A stretch of 64,000 bases of DNA from Loripinus fragilis (Eukaryota > Mollusca > Bivalvia > Lucinida > Lucinidae), in assembly GCA_964019695.1 (NCBI GenBank), contig OZ026525.1:73400260-73464259 (forward strand). Direction: 5' to 3'. Numbering within the stretch: the stretch's first letter is position 1; each line of letters opens with the position of its first letter. Below, piece by piece: positions 35,915-46,926 of the stretch. The notes below the pieces were generated by a model. That model did no database searches. It was not told where the DNA came from and was given only the letters and a program-made list of their open reading frames with translations. The translations under genes and the position numbers were made by a program.

Positions 35915-36099
35915 AAGTACATTAGTTCTCTAGTATTTATGTAACCCTAACCTGTTTACTTTGGCCTTGTGAAGTGACCACGCATCATTAGGAAAACTGT
36001 GTAGGACCTCACATTCTGTAAACTACCTGCCAAGGAAAGTAGAGACTGTTCTATGAGGTGCCTACGTGAGGGATTCAGCTGTTTTCTGTGTAGGGATCA

Positions 36100-36700
36100 A
36101 TTCGAGGAATTGGTTCCGATGAGGAACTGTGCTTTGAGGTTTCTGTAATTTCGCTGTGAGGTCTGTGTGTGGAACCAGTGAGGAACCAGTTGTCTGTGTG
36201 AGTCCCTAAAACGCAACTAATCATTGGTTTATTTTACGGTATTTATAGGAATATCCAGCATCCCATAATGCCCCAGCAAATCAGAATGCAAGAGAGTCAA
36301 TTCAGCTTGTATCTGATATGGCGGATTTGTTTACATGGAGCACTTTTGTGGCGGGGTAAACGATGTGTAAATTCGTCAATTCTGGACTTCTGTGATGTGT
36401 AGAATGGGAATTATTGATGAAAATGAACGCAATACAATAGAAATAAACTAATATAACCAAATATGTTAAGATTTTAATACTATTTACAATGTTAACAACA
36501 GTCCGATGGGGTCCTTAATTTTCCCATTGTCAACCTCCGATTTTCAGGCTTTTTCGGCCGTGTATTGCTCTTCTGGTATCATGAAACTTCTGTGTTAGGT
36601 CAGAAACCTACTTGTCTGTAGCGCTGTACAAGATTTATGGAGTCTGGATCCCCTGTTTGTGCATAAAAGTGATATTTCACACAGTGGTTGTAACTACGAA
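36100..36700. other. Non-coding, nothing recognised
   Basis: No supported frame or repeat family. A TATA-like sequence, CTATAAATACC on the minus strand near 36240, could be chance. Confidence 0.35.
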
Positions 36701-36731
36701 AACTAATGACATGTAATACACCAGGTAATTG

Positions 36732-36767
<36 letters not shown>

Positions 36768-36768
36768 C
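36732..36768. repeat. (AAGT)n microsatellite, likely retroelement tail
   Basis: Nine or so TAAG units. On the minus strand CTAAATAAAGTTG precedes the (TTAC)n run, as at 15478 and 40556, suggesting that a LINE or SINE family here ends in this simple repeat. Confidence 0.7.
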
Positions 36769-36887
36769 AACTTTATTTAGTGAGGGTAACCAATTTGACG
36801 AATCAATCTTCCTTGGAGCCCTCAAACATAAGGAAACTACATATATTAACAATAAAGAACACCCACATCCTACACACATATACATAT

Positions 36888-37120
36888 GGGTCATGACGTG
36901 AGAAAACCTAGCTTTGGGGTTGCGGACAAAGTGAGATTCAAACCAACCTGGTCCAGTACATAGACTAGCTAGAACGTTGAAATTTCACTCGTAGCTAGTC
37001 TAGGTATTGTACTTTGCAATAAGCGAAACAATAAAGGTGCTGAAAGCGTGGAAGTGCAGGCTGGTCTGCGCTTTTGTTGTTTGCAAACCCCTAAAGTAAG
37101 GCTTTCCTGCGTCGAGGCCC
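36888..37120. mobile_element. GGGC-ended MITE with ATAT target duplication
   Basis: The ends GGGTCATGACGTGAGAAAAC and its complement on the right (GTCGAGGCCC) match the MITE at 39988-40214. ATAT lies on both sides, a 4-bp duplication. The interior contains GGCTGGTCTGCGC, the family core. Confidence 0.7.
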
Positions 37121-37209
37121 ATATAATAAAACAACAATGAATGCTAAATGACCCTCTAGCTACAATTGCAAGTAAGGCACTATGCAAATTAAACATATTT
37201 GCCTTTTAA

Positions 37210-37640
37210 TCAGAATGTACAGTTTTGGACAAAGGAATTAAGTCATAGAATTTTTTATATTAAGTGGAATGCTATTCCAAACTAATGCACCCGAGTACGA
37301 TAAACTATTCTTAAACAAGTTAATTTTAGGCTTGGGTATCAGAAAATGTTTAGTACTTACTGATCGTAAATTTAAGGTAGAGTTAGTGTTCGATTCTCTC
37401 ATTTTGAATAAATCAGTCAGATAGTCAGGCGCTATATTATTTGACACTTCATACATTACTTTGCTTTCTGTAGAAACACACTCTCAGAAAATGACAACAT
37501 GTTTAGGCGATTCAGATCTTCTTCTAAATTAGAGTATTTACTTCTTAATATAAGCTTACATAATCTTCGTTGCAATTTAGTTATTTTATCTGTATTAGAA
37601 CATGTAGATGATCCCAAATAACGAAACAGTAATCAAAATG
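37210..37640 (-). pseudogene. LINE ORF2 C-terminal remnant
   Basis: The minus-strand peptide YEVSNNIAPDYLTDLFKMRE followed by SLSYSGALVWNSIPLNIK is the characteristic C-terminal end of Jockey/CR1-type LINE reverse transcriptases. Upstream, broken frames give NTDKITKLQRRLC-like text with stops. Only the 3' end of the ORF is present, as in a 5'-truncated and decayed copy. Confidence 0.7.
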
Positions 37641-38943
37641 AGGGCGTATATACGCATTGGTGCTCATCACACGCTGAGAATAAATGTTGGTTGATGCTCG
37701 TTACACTCTAACCTTGTTCCCTGTATTATAGTGCCAGTTATCACTCTTAAAATGGGGGAAGGGCTGTGAAAATCTCCCCTGGTTAATCACCCTTTTTTGA
37801 GAAACAGAACAGAGAAGGCTCAGGCAGATAAGACTTTCTAAGAAGCTGTCCAAGGCTGTAGGGAAGGACCGTCCCCCTCAGGAACAACTAGTAGGTCACC
37901 CCAGACAGGCGGTTCTTACCACAACTGTGAATATCAGATTACCAGGGCACATTTCCACTGTACCACTCTTTGGGAATTATTTGGAAAAGACACAAACAAG
38001 ACTTTCGTGTTTCAATAAACTTTTCAAGGTATAAAGTAATAATACATCTCTGTATTTGGACCAGATGGCATAAATAACTTTGGAAAAGGAAAGAAAAAAA
38101 TATTATGCCACTTCGTTGCATGTATATTTCAATTCAAATCAATCTTAAGCATGTAAAATTTATAATAAATAAACATCAGAATATCCTACACATCACAAAT
38201 ATATATATACAAAAGACCACGCACACACAATCATGCTTATGTTTGTTTGATGTTGGACATCACGTACATATCTCGGTATAAATAATGACCAAATGGTGCA
38301 CCTCAAACACTCGGCTCCATGCTAGAAAACTTGGAAGAACAAAGGCGCAGATCAGCCTCAGCAGCGCATCCGTAGTCTGAACAGCGCCTTTCATTCGGTA
38401 TATAGAAAGCTTAGCAGCAAACCTACATATACATACATGCAAGTTGCATGTGCGTGATCCAAATAAGACTGAGTTTTTATATGTCAGCATGTTTTAAAAA
38501 ATGATTGTTTTAAAGGTTGATTTTACTCTGCTCACAGCAAAATTTAGTGATCCAGTATCTATACATCAAAGGTCTATTACACGTGTGTTCAAAGATCTGA
38601 GTATTATTTTTGCATTTTACTGGTCAGAATAAATACACATTAAATGGTGAAGATGGTGTAACAGACTCATATATATTACAAAACATTTGATATTCTGATC
38701 TCATGTATAAAAACATGGAAGTACAGAGCTTATTCTAATGTGTTTTTCGCCATGCTTTACCAATACATTTTCTGCGTATTACATGTACTTTAAACAATAA
38801 TATTTTTATCACATATATGGCTTATTGTTAACATATCCTTTTTGTTTAACAAATGATAATTTTTTTTATGGAAATTAAGTTTCCTTGATTCAATGCACCA
38901 GTCATCAACATCTGTGAATCAAATTGGTCTGAGAAAAAGCATT

Positions 38944-39020
38944 AAATAGCCATTACCATCGCAACAGTTGAAAGCTAACACTACGTTAGCTTTCACCTGT
39001 TGCGATGGGAATGGTTATTT
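38944..39020. mobile_element. Short hairpin insertion, copy B only
   Basis: 36-base near-perfect arms (AAATAGCCATTACC... and ...GGAATGGTTATTT) meet at a 5-base loop, 38980-38984. Copy A at the same place (about 10615-10640) lacks it and reads GAGAAATAGATAGATAG. Confidence 0.7.
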
Positions 39021-39142
39021 CAAGGGATGTTGACACAGCAGGCGCTGCAAGACTTATGTTCTATTACGAAGTGAAGTAGAAAAAACATTGTGATCATGTG
39101 ATTTTTCTTTTTTTGATTTTTCACATTACTATATGATATAAA

Positions 39143-39449
39143 AATGAGCCGCGGCATGAGATTTCCAACAATGTGGTATGAACGACCAGTAAAGGCTCAA
39201 ACCAGCCAGCTTATACGCGCAGTTTGAGCCTTTGCTAGTCACTTTACAATTCTATGAGTGTTAAGCTACTGACCAAACATCATTTGGAGTTTCTAAATCT
39301 GAGCCTTTGCTAGTCACTTTACCATTCTATGAGTGTTAAGCTACTGACCAAACATCATTTGGAGTTTAAAGGGAGGCTGTACAGGCTCGTTTGAGTCTAG
39401 TCATGTCAAAATGCCACATTGTTGGAAATCACATGTCGCTTCTCATATT
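39143..39449. mobile_element. ATGAGC-ended MITE, copy B
   Basis: Orthologous to 12105-12349. It is longer because about 64 bp (GAGCCTTTGCTAGTCACTTT through CATTTGGAGTTT) are tandemly duplicated inside it. Confidence 0.75.
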
Positions 39450-39483
39450 GTTTGTCGCCTATCAGGTGTGGTAAAGTTACTCA

Positions 39484-39722
39484 TTAATACAGTTTATGTA
39501 TGAAATACAAGACAAGGGCGACAAGAGCGGACGAAATGCCTGGCAAGTTTGCGCCCGAACCACAATCAAAGCTTTCGATACATATGGTAACTGCCTGTGA
39601 TGTTGTCGTTGTCGCATCTGTGCATTGGATTATGAGAGTATACAAAGTGCCGGCGGCCACGCTTGCGAGAGATGCCTTGGTCATCAAAGCATACGTGCTC
39701 ATTTCGAAGTAGGTGTGGGTTC
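39484..39722 (-). CDS. Cadherin-like protein, terminal coding exon (pair B)
   Basis: The minus-strand acceptor TATATTGCAG lies just above 39722, and a TAA stop at 39484-39486 ends the frame (two split-codon bases, 78 codons, stop). The peptide completes the cadherin-like repeat begun in the exon at 45441-45506: TYFEMSTYALMTKASL, TLIIQCTDA, SQAVTICIESF. A short DCGSGANLPG linker and a hydrophobic tail (ISSALVALVLYFI) follow, ending HKLY. Cadherin repeats are extracellular calcium-binding adhesion modules. The tail predicts surface anchoring with no signalling domain. A polyadenylation signal was not confidently placed. Confidence 0.8.
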
Positions 39723-39987
39723 CTGCAATATAAATGATAGATAGCTGTATTAATGCGTTTAATCCCTTTGTATGCTAGTAAAACAAAAACAATCCTCAGA
39801 AAAGATATACAATTTTATTTGGAAATTATAACCCGAGACCTCTCAATGTTTACAATGGATCATCCCAAGTTTATTGAAAAATTCATTGGACTAAGTAGAT
39901 AAAGGTTATGGTTGACGGGGTGAAATGTAAGCAACCATGCTAAAATGGCTTAGTCTACTGTTAATGTTAAAATGCAACATTTGAAAT

Positions 39988-40214
39988 GGGCCTTGTCACG
40001 AGAAAACCTGTCTTCGGGGGTTTGCGAACAACACAGGCGCAGACCAGCCTGTGCATTTGCGCAGGCTGATCAGCGCCTTTATTATTCGCTTTTTGAAAGT
40101 ACCAGATGTAAACTTGCTACAGGCGAAATTTCAATTTTTTAGCTAGTCTCTGTAGCTGAGGAGACTGGTTTGAAACTCGGAAATCCAGAAGACAGGTTTT
40201 CTAGCGACGAGCCC
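39988..40214. mobile_element. GGGC-ended MITE with AAAT target duplication
   Basis: The terminal inverted repeats begin GGGCCTTGTCACGAGAAAAC and end GTTTTCTAGCGACGAGCCC. AAAT is present at 39984-39987 and 40215-40218. Copy A has one AAAT and no insert (TATTTGAAATTAACCC near 12900), which proves the boundaries and a 4-bp duplication. Confidence 0.85.
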
Positions 40215-40553
40215 AAATTAACCCTTTGATGACCGGAAACCCTTAAATGGGAATGTTGACAAGATCAATCTTAAAGGCAGGAGTGGGGTATATAAGGCAG
40301 AATAACCTTCAGTTTCATCATTGCACTCAAGCTGTAAACACCTATAGGAGCTTAATTTGATTAACTTCTGGCTACTACCTGGATTATAGTTGACAGGTCT
40401 TATCAGCTCAGTGACAATGCTGTTTATCAGCCTAAGCAAGCCATTGGTTCAATTTAATCAGATAATAGTTAAGCGCCACCTATTAATGGTCTCATATTGA
40501 AGCCACTCCCTTGTCAGGGGTGGGGTGGGGTGGGGTTACAGGATTCCTGCCTT

Positions 40554-40555
<2 letters not shown>

Positions 40556-40598
<43 letters not shown>
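40556..40598. repeat. (AAGT)n microsatellite, copy B
   Basis: Ten or so AAGT units at the same place as the five-unit run at 15478 in copy A. The array has expanded or contracted since the duplication. Confidence 0.85.
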
Positions 40599-41255
40599 GG
40601 TTAATTCACATAACATAAGGACATATGCTATGCTACAAAACACTTCCTTCATTGAAATCTTCTTGATACTTTCCAGACAATTCGTTATACGCATGGACTG
40701 TCAATTTATGATATAAACAAGGATGTGTTAATGTGCTCAATTGTTCATAATCTCAAATGGAAGTTTTCAGCAGTTGACAATATTCTGAAAACTACCTTAG
40801 TTTTTAATATTTAACTAAAATAGTTGTAATGGTCACCTTGCTTCTCTAATTTAATTATTGCTCATGACCTCAAGCTTTATCGAAAATGTAAAAATGTATT
40901 TGTTGTCCCAAGCTGCGCAAGATTCTACATGATATATTTTGGTAATTCCCCAAAAATGGAATTTGGATTTTTATAGTAAATTATATATTGAAAAATCTGA
41001 CATTGGAACTCTTAATTTTTTGTATCTATTTTACGGACTAACATTTTACCTTTTAGAAAAAAGAAAGAAAATCTGGGGTCACCGCTTATCATATTTCAGG
41101 AGGGCCAAATTTAACCCCATCCCCACATATTTTGAGCATAATCAATACTGGTATATAACATTAAGGAGGGAATTTTTGCCATTTTTATAATTGCATGACC
41201 AAGACAACTTTCACTGTTTCTTGACCCAGGAATGGTGAGCCTAGGAATTTCTACC

Positions 41256-41499
41256 TATGGGCCGTGACATGTGATTTCCAACAATGTAGCATTTTGACAT
41301 GAATAGACTCAGACGAGCCTGTGCAGCCTCCTGTTGAGCTTAGAAAATACAAATTATGTTCGGTAAGTAGCTTAACATTCATAAAATATTCAAGCGACCA
41401 GCAAAGGCTCTGATCAGTCTGCGCGTATGCGCAGGCTGGTCTGAGCTTTTGCTGGTCGCACATACTAGATTGTTGGAAATCTCATGCCACTGCTCATAT
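41256..41499. mobile_element. ATGAGC-ended MITE
   Basis: Ends ATGGGCCGTGACATGTGATTTCC and GGAAATCTCATGCC..GCTCATAT are inverted relatives of those at 50433-50677. The centre is a near-palindrome around GACCAGCAAAGGCTCTG and TCTGAGCTTTTGCTGGTC. It is private to copy B. Confidence 0.75.
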
Positions 41500-41847
41500 G
41501 TTTTTAAAAGCTACCAAGTATTGGGTATTTTGATAGTAATTACTTGTATATTGCAAGAATAGATGCTGTAAATGTGAAATATGTCACTCTAGGAAATAGT
41601 TCTGTTGAAAGGACCATTGAACTGAGGCCATGTCTGTGTGTTCTTCTAAATCTATAGGCCAGTGCACGATAATTTGGTGCTTATCGCTTATGCCCTTGCT
41701 GATGTATCCAGCGGGTCGTGAGGTACAATGTATAAGTTTAGGTCAAAATGATCATCTACCTCCAAACTTTGTGTATGAGAGCGACGAAGGCTTTTGCAAG
41801 TTTGCGCATATGACCAGACTCGCCTTAGCCGTTGCTGTTGACTGATA

Positions 41848-42060
41848 TAATTTATGTCGTTTGAACAAAGTGAATTAGACATACATTGACTTTCTCTTGC
41901 GAGTCATTAAGGATCTTTACATATGTGTGAAGTAAGGTCACTTTTAGAGAGATAGCACGTGCATACTTTGCACGTGAGATTTATCTTTGCATGGAAAGGT
42001 ATATCGAAATAATTTATTCAAGCCTAAGCGACAGAGCAGTGAACAACTATATTTTTTATT
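41848..42060 (+). repeat. Split direct repeat A1 (left terminus)
   Basis: Matches 44429-44640 over about 212 bp at constant offset (2580 bp) with few differences. It contains a palindrome at 41946-41986. Confidence 0.85.
41956..41976. promoter_or_regulatory. Candidate recombinase crossover palindrome in A1
   Basis: Perfect 8-bp arms CACGTGCA (41956-41963) and TGCACGTG (41969-41976) flank a 5-bp spacer TACTT. Weaker symmetry extends outward. The same core is in A2. Confidence 0.6.
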
Positions 42061-42479
42061 AGTCTTTATGTAACATGACGGGTCTTGAAGCAGGGCTCCA
42101 GATTTAAGAGGGGCTTAAAGGGTATTTCAGCATTGAAATTTTGGAATTCAGCATTGAAAATTAAATTGAAGGTTAAAAAAATACCCTTTGCAGTTTGAGG
42201 TTTAAGTGCTGATATTCAATTTATGTGGTGAAATCTTTTATTCTTCTTAAGAAAAAACTAATTAATATACAAATATTGTATAAATCTTGGAAGTTTTCCC
42301 TTAAACGCAACATGTATATGATACAAGCAACTTTTCTTTAAAATATGTTAAGCAAATATTGGGTTTTTTTACAAGGCTTTGCATTTTCCGCAATTTGATA
42401 TTTTAAATATGGAGTAAAGTACTCATTAAATTAAAAAGTATGGGATGAAATAGCCTTGGGTCAAAATCCTTATCTACAC

Positions 42480-43260
42480 CACTGTTGAAGGCAAACTAGA
42501 CCAGATTTTAGAACAATTAACAGCTCAGAAAAAAGGCATTAGCCAGCTTCAGATGGATCTGAGACAGAACTCCAAAACTGTTTCTACAGAGGTGAAGAAA
42601 ATCAAAGAAAGGGCCAATTTTTCATGGAGAAAGTCTGGTAACAAAAACCAGTATTTGTTCAATTCAGAGATTGAAGAGACTTTTAACCAGACTTACTGGG
42701 CAGTAGAAAATCAGAAGTTTGAGTACGCACAGGAGGTGATAGGCGAGGGACTCACAAAAAGAAAAACAAGCACATAAAATTAGCTGACTCTTCTGAAGGG
42801 GGCTGGGAAACGATGAAACAATAATAGTCCAATTCGTTAGCTAGTGATTCTGATGATGAGAAAAAGCTGCAGAAGGCAGACTTTAGGGCAGCCCAGAAAA
42901 CGCGTAGACAGGAAGCTAAAACTTTTGGCAAGAAGAAATTCAAGCATAGGTATTCTGACAGTTCTAATCCTATGCAGTCCAATTTTGTATTCCCATCTTG
43001 GTCTCAATGAGCAACAGGGGTCGGTCCAACGAGTCAACCTATTCAGCTAGCACAGAATTAGTCCTTTCGTCAGCAGCCGGGACACTCAGGATCAAAGGGG
43101 TGTTGTTTCGCTTATGTAAGATGAGGCTGGCGGACCTTAAGAATACAATGGAGTTGTACAGATTGGGTAAAGTGATTTATTTACATAAGAGTATAGGTCC
43201 AGATCAGATTCCTTACGGTGAGCAGTTTGATCAGGATTTATGCTGTTTTGGGAGATAAAT
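42480..43260 (+). pseudogene. Gag-like ORF of the tyrosine-recombinase element
   Basis: Successive plus-strand frames give a coiled-coil start (KLDQILEQLTAQKKGISQLQ, MDLRQNSKTVSTEVKKIKER) and NQKFEYAQEVIGEGL (42553-42777). After a stop come SDSDDEKKLQKADFRA (about 42850-42890) and a basic stretch. A damaged CCHC knuckle follows (CCFAYVR-stop-GWRT near 43100, where CFACGK-GHW would be expected). This arrangement resembles the Gag-like ORF1 of DIRS-type elements in molluscs and cnidarians (recalled, not searched). Several stops and at least one frameshift make it a pseudogene. Confidence 0.65.
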
Positions 43261-43383
43261 ACGTTATGGAGAGGGAGTAAACCCGCTATCTGTTACAATT
43301 ATTGGATGGTTATTTCCCCTGAAATTGATATTGTGTGAGATAGATTGATTTTAATTTATTTTTCGTTTTATACTAATTTTTCA

Positions 43384-44257
43384 GAAATACACTGATCAAG
43401 TAGATGATTTACCAGAGGCTTTTGTTGGAGGAATGGCTTCGCTTCCTGGATTGTTGCTGGAATCAAGGTAACAGAAAACAAGTAAATGTTATTTCAAGGT
43501 TTTCGAAAATAGAAGGAGTGGGCTAATTCAAACAATTTGGGTAGCGGAGACATTTTCCCTGCTAAGGCTCTTCATGTAGCTATCTATTTGGCTGCAATCA
43601 TTCAAACAGCTAATTCACCGAGTCCTTTAATTCATGCATTTTATAGTTTAAAATGGGTACAGAATAAAGGAGATCAGATTTTTCCTATGGATTCTCAATT
43701 AGTGAAGAATGTTTTAGAGGCAGGTAAAATACAGCTTTCTAAACCGATTTGTAAGAAAGCGCCTAAGACATTTGAATTAATTTAGAAAGTTTATGAATCT
43801 TTAATTACAGAAGAGAATGCTTATAATGTAAGAACCATCTGCGTTATTTTAGTGGCATACGCAGGCTTCCTTAGGAGCCAGGAATTAATAGGGATAAGGC
43901 GAAGTATTGATCATTTTTTTAGGATTTGAAGACGCGAATTCAGATCAGTATATTTTTTGTGATTTAAGTGCAAGCAGGTCAGGTTATAGAATTCGTTCTG
44001 ACAAGAAAGCTTCAAGTTATACTACTTTAAGGGATTTATTTCGGAATACTTTAAAGCCCCATGTTTGTGACATAAACAAATATGGTTTGCATAGTTTACG
44101 AACGGGGAGCGCTACCAGAGCTACTAATTTTGGAATTACTGGTAGGCTTTTTAAGAGACATGGACGTCGGAGAAGTGAAACTGCCAAAAATGGCTATGTT
44201 AAAGACGCTTTGCAGAATAGACTTTCGGTTTTGCAGTGTTTAGGTCTGTCGATTTTT
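43384..44257 (+). pseudogene. Tyrosine recombinase
   Basis: The first part reads PEAFVGGMASLPGLLLESR; a frameshift and TGG-to-TAG-type stops follow near 43470-43515. It then continues KEWANSNNLGSGDIFPAKAL, HVAIYLAAIIQTANSPSP and AYAGFLRSQEL, which carries the first catalytic Arg near 43873. After another frameshift the frame at 43907 contains YTTLRDLF, HSLRTG (H62, R65 of that frame), FKRHGRRRS (H85) and NGYVKD with the nucleophile Tyr97. The R, HxxR, H, Y set is complete across the frames, but stops and shifts prevent one product. The coding text ends near LSVLQCLGL. Confidence 0.85.
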
Positions 44258-44332
44258 GAGAAAAGTTTAAAAGGTAAATTTGGCTGTCTTAGGTTTGGCC
44301 TTGGCAAATGTGTTTCCCCATTCTTTGAACTC

Positions 44333-44428
44333 GAGTCGCTCATCACGCTTGTTAATTACTAATTGAATAAATGGTGAAATTATGTTGGTTGGTTTTATAT
44401 GTAAAGTTGCCTGGGAGTTGCACCCATG
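44333..44428 (+). repeat. Split direct repeat B1 (internal)
   Basis: GAGTCGCTCATCACGCTTGT and GTTGGTTGGTTTTATATGT recur at 44823-44966 (B2). B1 directly abuts A2, as expected for the circle-junction copy in split-repeat elements. Confidence 0.75.
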
Positions 44429-44640
44429 TAATTTATGCCGTTTGAACAAAGTGAATTAGACATAAATTGATTTTCTCTTGCTGGTCATTAAGCAACTTAA
44501 CATATGTGTAAGTAAGGTCGCTTTTAGATAGATATCACGTGCATACTTTGCACGTGAGATTTATCTTGGCGTGGAAAGGTATATCGAAGGAATTTATTCA
44601 AGCCTAAGCGACAGAGCAGTAAACAACTAAATTTTTGTTA
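44429..44640 (+). repeat. Split direct repeat A2 (internal)
   Basis: Second copy of A1. Its palindrome extends to 18-base arms (16 of 18 paired) at 44526-44566 around the spacer TACTT. Confidence 0.85.
44526..44566. promoter_or_regulatory. Candidate recombinase crossover palindrome in A2
   Basis: Arms run from AGATAGATATCACGTGCA to its complement TGCACGTGAGATTTATCT, with spacer TACTT at 44544-44548. The geometry (long inverted arms around a short asymmetric spacer) is that of tyrosine-recombinase core sites such as lox or FRT. The function is inferred. Confidence 0.6.
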
Positions 44641-44822
44641 TTATATTTAGAACATAGTTCGCAGGAATCGTAGTTCGACTGGGCCAGATTTGAGGTAGCC
44701 AACTATCTCGTATAATTGTGATAAACTGTGGTAGATGGGTTTGAAGTAACATTGGTATGTCATTCAATTTGAATGGTTGTGATAAATGGGGGAATGCCAT
44801 ATGGTACGTTCGTTCACTTCAA

Positions 44823-44966
44823 GTCGCTCATCACGCTTGTTAATCACTACATGTAATTGAATAAATAATTGGTTGGGATTTTCCTGTCACGACTGAACAC
44901 AAATTGAATTGCATTCATGAGTGAAATTATGTTGGTTGGTTTTATATGTGAAGCTGCTGGGGGTTT
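44823..44966 (+). repeat. Split direct repeat B2 (right terminus)
   Basis: Matches B1 but carries about 50 extra bases, including TTGGGATTTTCCTGTCAC, text also found in the palindromic repeats at 19453 and 47742. Sequence matching copy A resumes at GCGATAGGTACATG (about 44979). Confidence 0.7.
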
Positions 44967-45440
44967 GGTTGCAAGAGAATTGCGATAGGTACATGTACAT
45001 GCACTGAAATCTCTAACACTGGCGGATTGGTGCTTTTTAATTATATATAAACTTTGATGAGGAACTTTTTTAAAAAAATGGCAAACTCATCTTTATTTCT
45101 TCGTAAAAACGTAAGTGTAAGTGCCTCAGCGAGACTAAAAGTGAGGCAAGTCAGTGGTTACATATGTATCTGTTTAACATAAACCGAATACAGTTGCATC
45201 TCACGCGTCACAGACATTGTCGGTTGGTCGTAATATACAAGAAAAGTTTGCTAGGAGAGATTAGAAATTAAGAAAGTATACTCTTTATTATCTTGGCGAT
45301 GTAATGACTTCGAACCACTATACACCCTCGGCGACCATCATCGACTGACCAGCAAAGTGCAATTCTAATTTCCTTCCGCTGGCGGACCAATAGTGGCCCC
45401 CTTTTATTTATTTACTGACTGGAAGATATATTTTACTCAC

Positions 45441-45506
45441 CTGAAAGCTGGTATGTAAATGTACCCTGACCTCCGTCAAAACACGGAAAAGCACCGACAG
45501 CAGCGC
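45441..45506 (-). CDS. Cadherin-like protein, penultimate exon (pair B)
   Basis: A 66-bp exon with acceptor TTTCTTTTACAG above 45506 and donor GTGAGT below 45441. It takes two bases to complete a codon from the exon at 48367-48494, codes 21 residues (AAVGAFPCFDGGQGTFTYQL and a Ser) and leaves one base for the terminal exon. The phases are consistent with both neighbours. It forms the first part of the last cadherin-like repeat. Confidence 0.8.
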
Positions 45507-46244
45507 CTGTAAAAGAAATGTAAAACTCGTCAAAATAAGTTAAGCCTCTTGTTTTTTTTTTCATAGCCATAATGTTAAATTCCTAAAGTTTAGCTGTTTA
45601 TTTCAAGAATATCGATGGAAGTTGAAAATTCTATTTCCATCCAAGTTAGACAACAATGTCTTGGGTGTAATTACACAAAGTTTGAATGGACAATACCGAT
45701 TTTCTTTGGGTGTGTGCTAAATTTTCCAAGAGTATCCAAATTTTGGCCAATTTTACAATAGGAATGATAGGGAACGAAACGGGACATTTACTGGAATATG
45801 TGGAGCTCTATGGAAAACTTATCAATAAATCTGAAACCTAGCGTATGGTGAGAGGAAACATTGCTTCTACTTCGCTGAAAATGTAATGAAAAATCTTTAT
45901 TCAGTAAAATGTTATGATAAATTAAACATGAATGTATTTACATTAAGTCTATGGGAAAATATCTGGTGGGGCTTAATTTATTTTGACCAGTTTATTTGTC
46001 AGAGTTCACATTTTCACGGAGAAATGAGCCCCTTTTATCATATTGAATAATTAAGTAAAAATGGTACCAGAAACCGTGATGATTTTCAGAACTCATTAAC
46101 CGGGAAGATATTGGCATTTTCATAACAAAATGGCAATTTCCTTGAAATACAATTTACGGTCCCTTTAGCATATACGCATTTCAAACCTGCAGTTTTTCCG
46201 TAGGACTATTGGATTATTTGAGCTTTGTATGATAATCATTTGTT

Positions 46245-46555
46245 GGATTTTTTCGCGCATAATATGCATATTATTAATAGAGACGTGGACACTTTTGCGT
46301 ACATGTGTAGAAATTCTAAGAGTGATTTGGATAACAAAGTCTTCCAACGCTGGACTATTTGCGCATATTCGCAAATCCTTAGTAGAGACGTGGAAGCTTT
46401 TTGCGTACATGCGCAGAAATTCCTACTTGTGATTTGGGGTAACAAAGTCTTCCACCGCTGGATTATTTGCGCGTATTATATTATACATGTATACACAACT
46501 TCTTAGTAGAGACGTGGAATACTTTGCGTATATGCGCAGAAATTCCTAATCATGC
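46245..46555. repeat. Tandem repeat of about 105 bp, three units (copy B)
   Basis: Counterpart of 17080-17465, with GTGGAAGCTTTTTGCGTACA and GCAGAAATTCCTA cores. Confidence 0.7.
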
Positions 46556-46926
46556 CTACCAAACGGTTAGATGCTCAACCGCTGGTTGAGCGAGAAAAAC
46601 AATTTGAGTGTCGTCCAGTTGAGATTTCGAGGAGCTGAAAAGGTAAAGAAATATTGCATGTTCTGTACATTATAATTGATATTTCTTGTCCTTGGAAGAG
46701 AATCGAAAATCGGGGAATGTCATGCAACCTCTTACGGTTACTTACGTTTGTGGTGTAAATAGGAGGTCAGAGAATTTTTTCCTTTTGTCGGATTTACTTT
46801 TTTGCGTGAGGAAGGTGTACCAGAAGCAGATATAAACGTGTAGAAATTCGTGTTGTTTTGGGCTGTGTATTTAATTTTATGATTTGCTCGAAGGTGATAT
46901 ATACAGGCCTGATCAAGACTGAGACG

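Larger units (their letters stand above)
41848..44966 (+). mobile_element. Tyrosine-recombinase element with split direct repeats
   Basis: The order is A1 (41848-42060), Gag-like pseudogene, recombinase pseudogene, B1 (44333-44428), A2 (44429-44640), a 180-bp spacer, B2 (44823-44966). This A1-ORF-B1-A2-B2 plan is that of Ngaro/PAT-type members of the DIRS order, which integrate with a tyrosine recombinase instead of a DDE integrase. No reverse transcriptase or RNase H is seen; only about 120 bp separate the two ORFs. Copy A gives the uninterrupted locus (GTTGACTAATGCGTTAGG, 16345-16362), which fixes both ends to within a few bases. Either this copy lost RT by deletion or it belongs to an RT-less lineage moved in trans. 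Confidence 0.8.

Noticed and set aside
36238..36250. TATA box of a host promoter
   Set aside because: CTATAAATACC is in an AT-rich region with no downstream exon on either strand that I can support.
43384..43515. Apparent exon between TTTTCAG and AAGGTAACA inside the recombinase region
   Set aside because: Reading through the supposed 45-bp intron gives decayed recombinase text (FQGFRK then a stop where Trp fits) that joins the next part continuously, so this is a pseudogene with point changes, not an intron.
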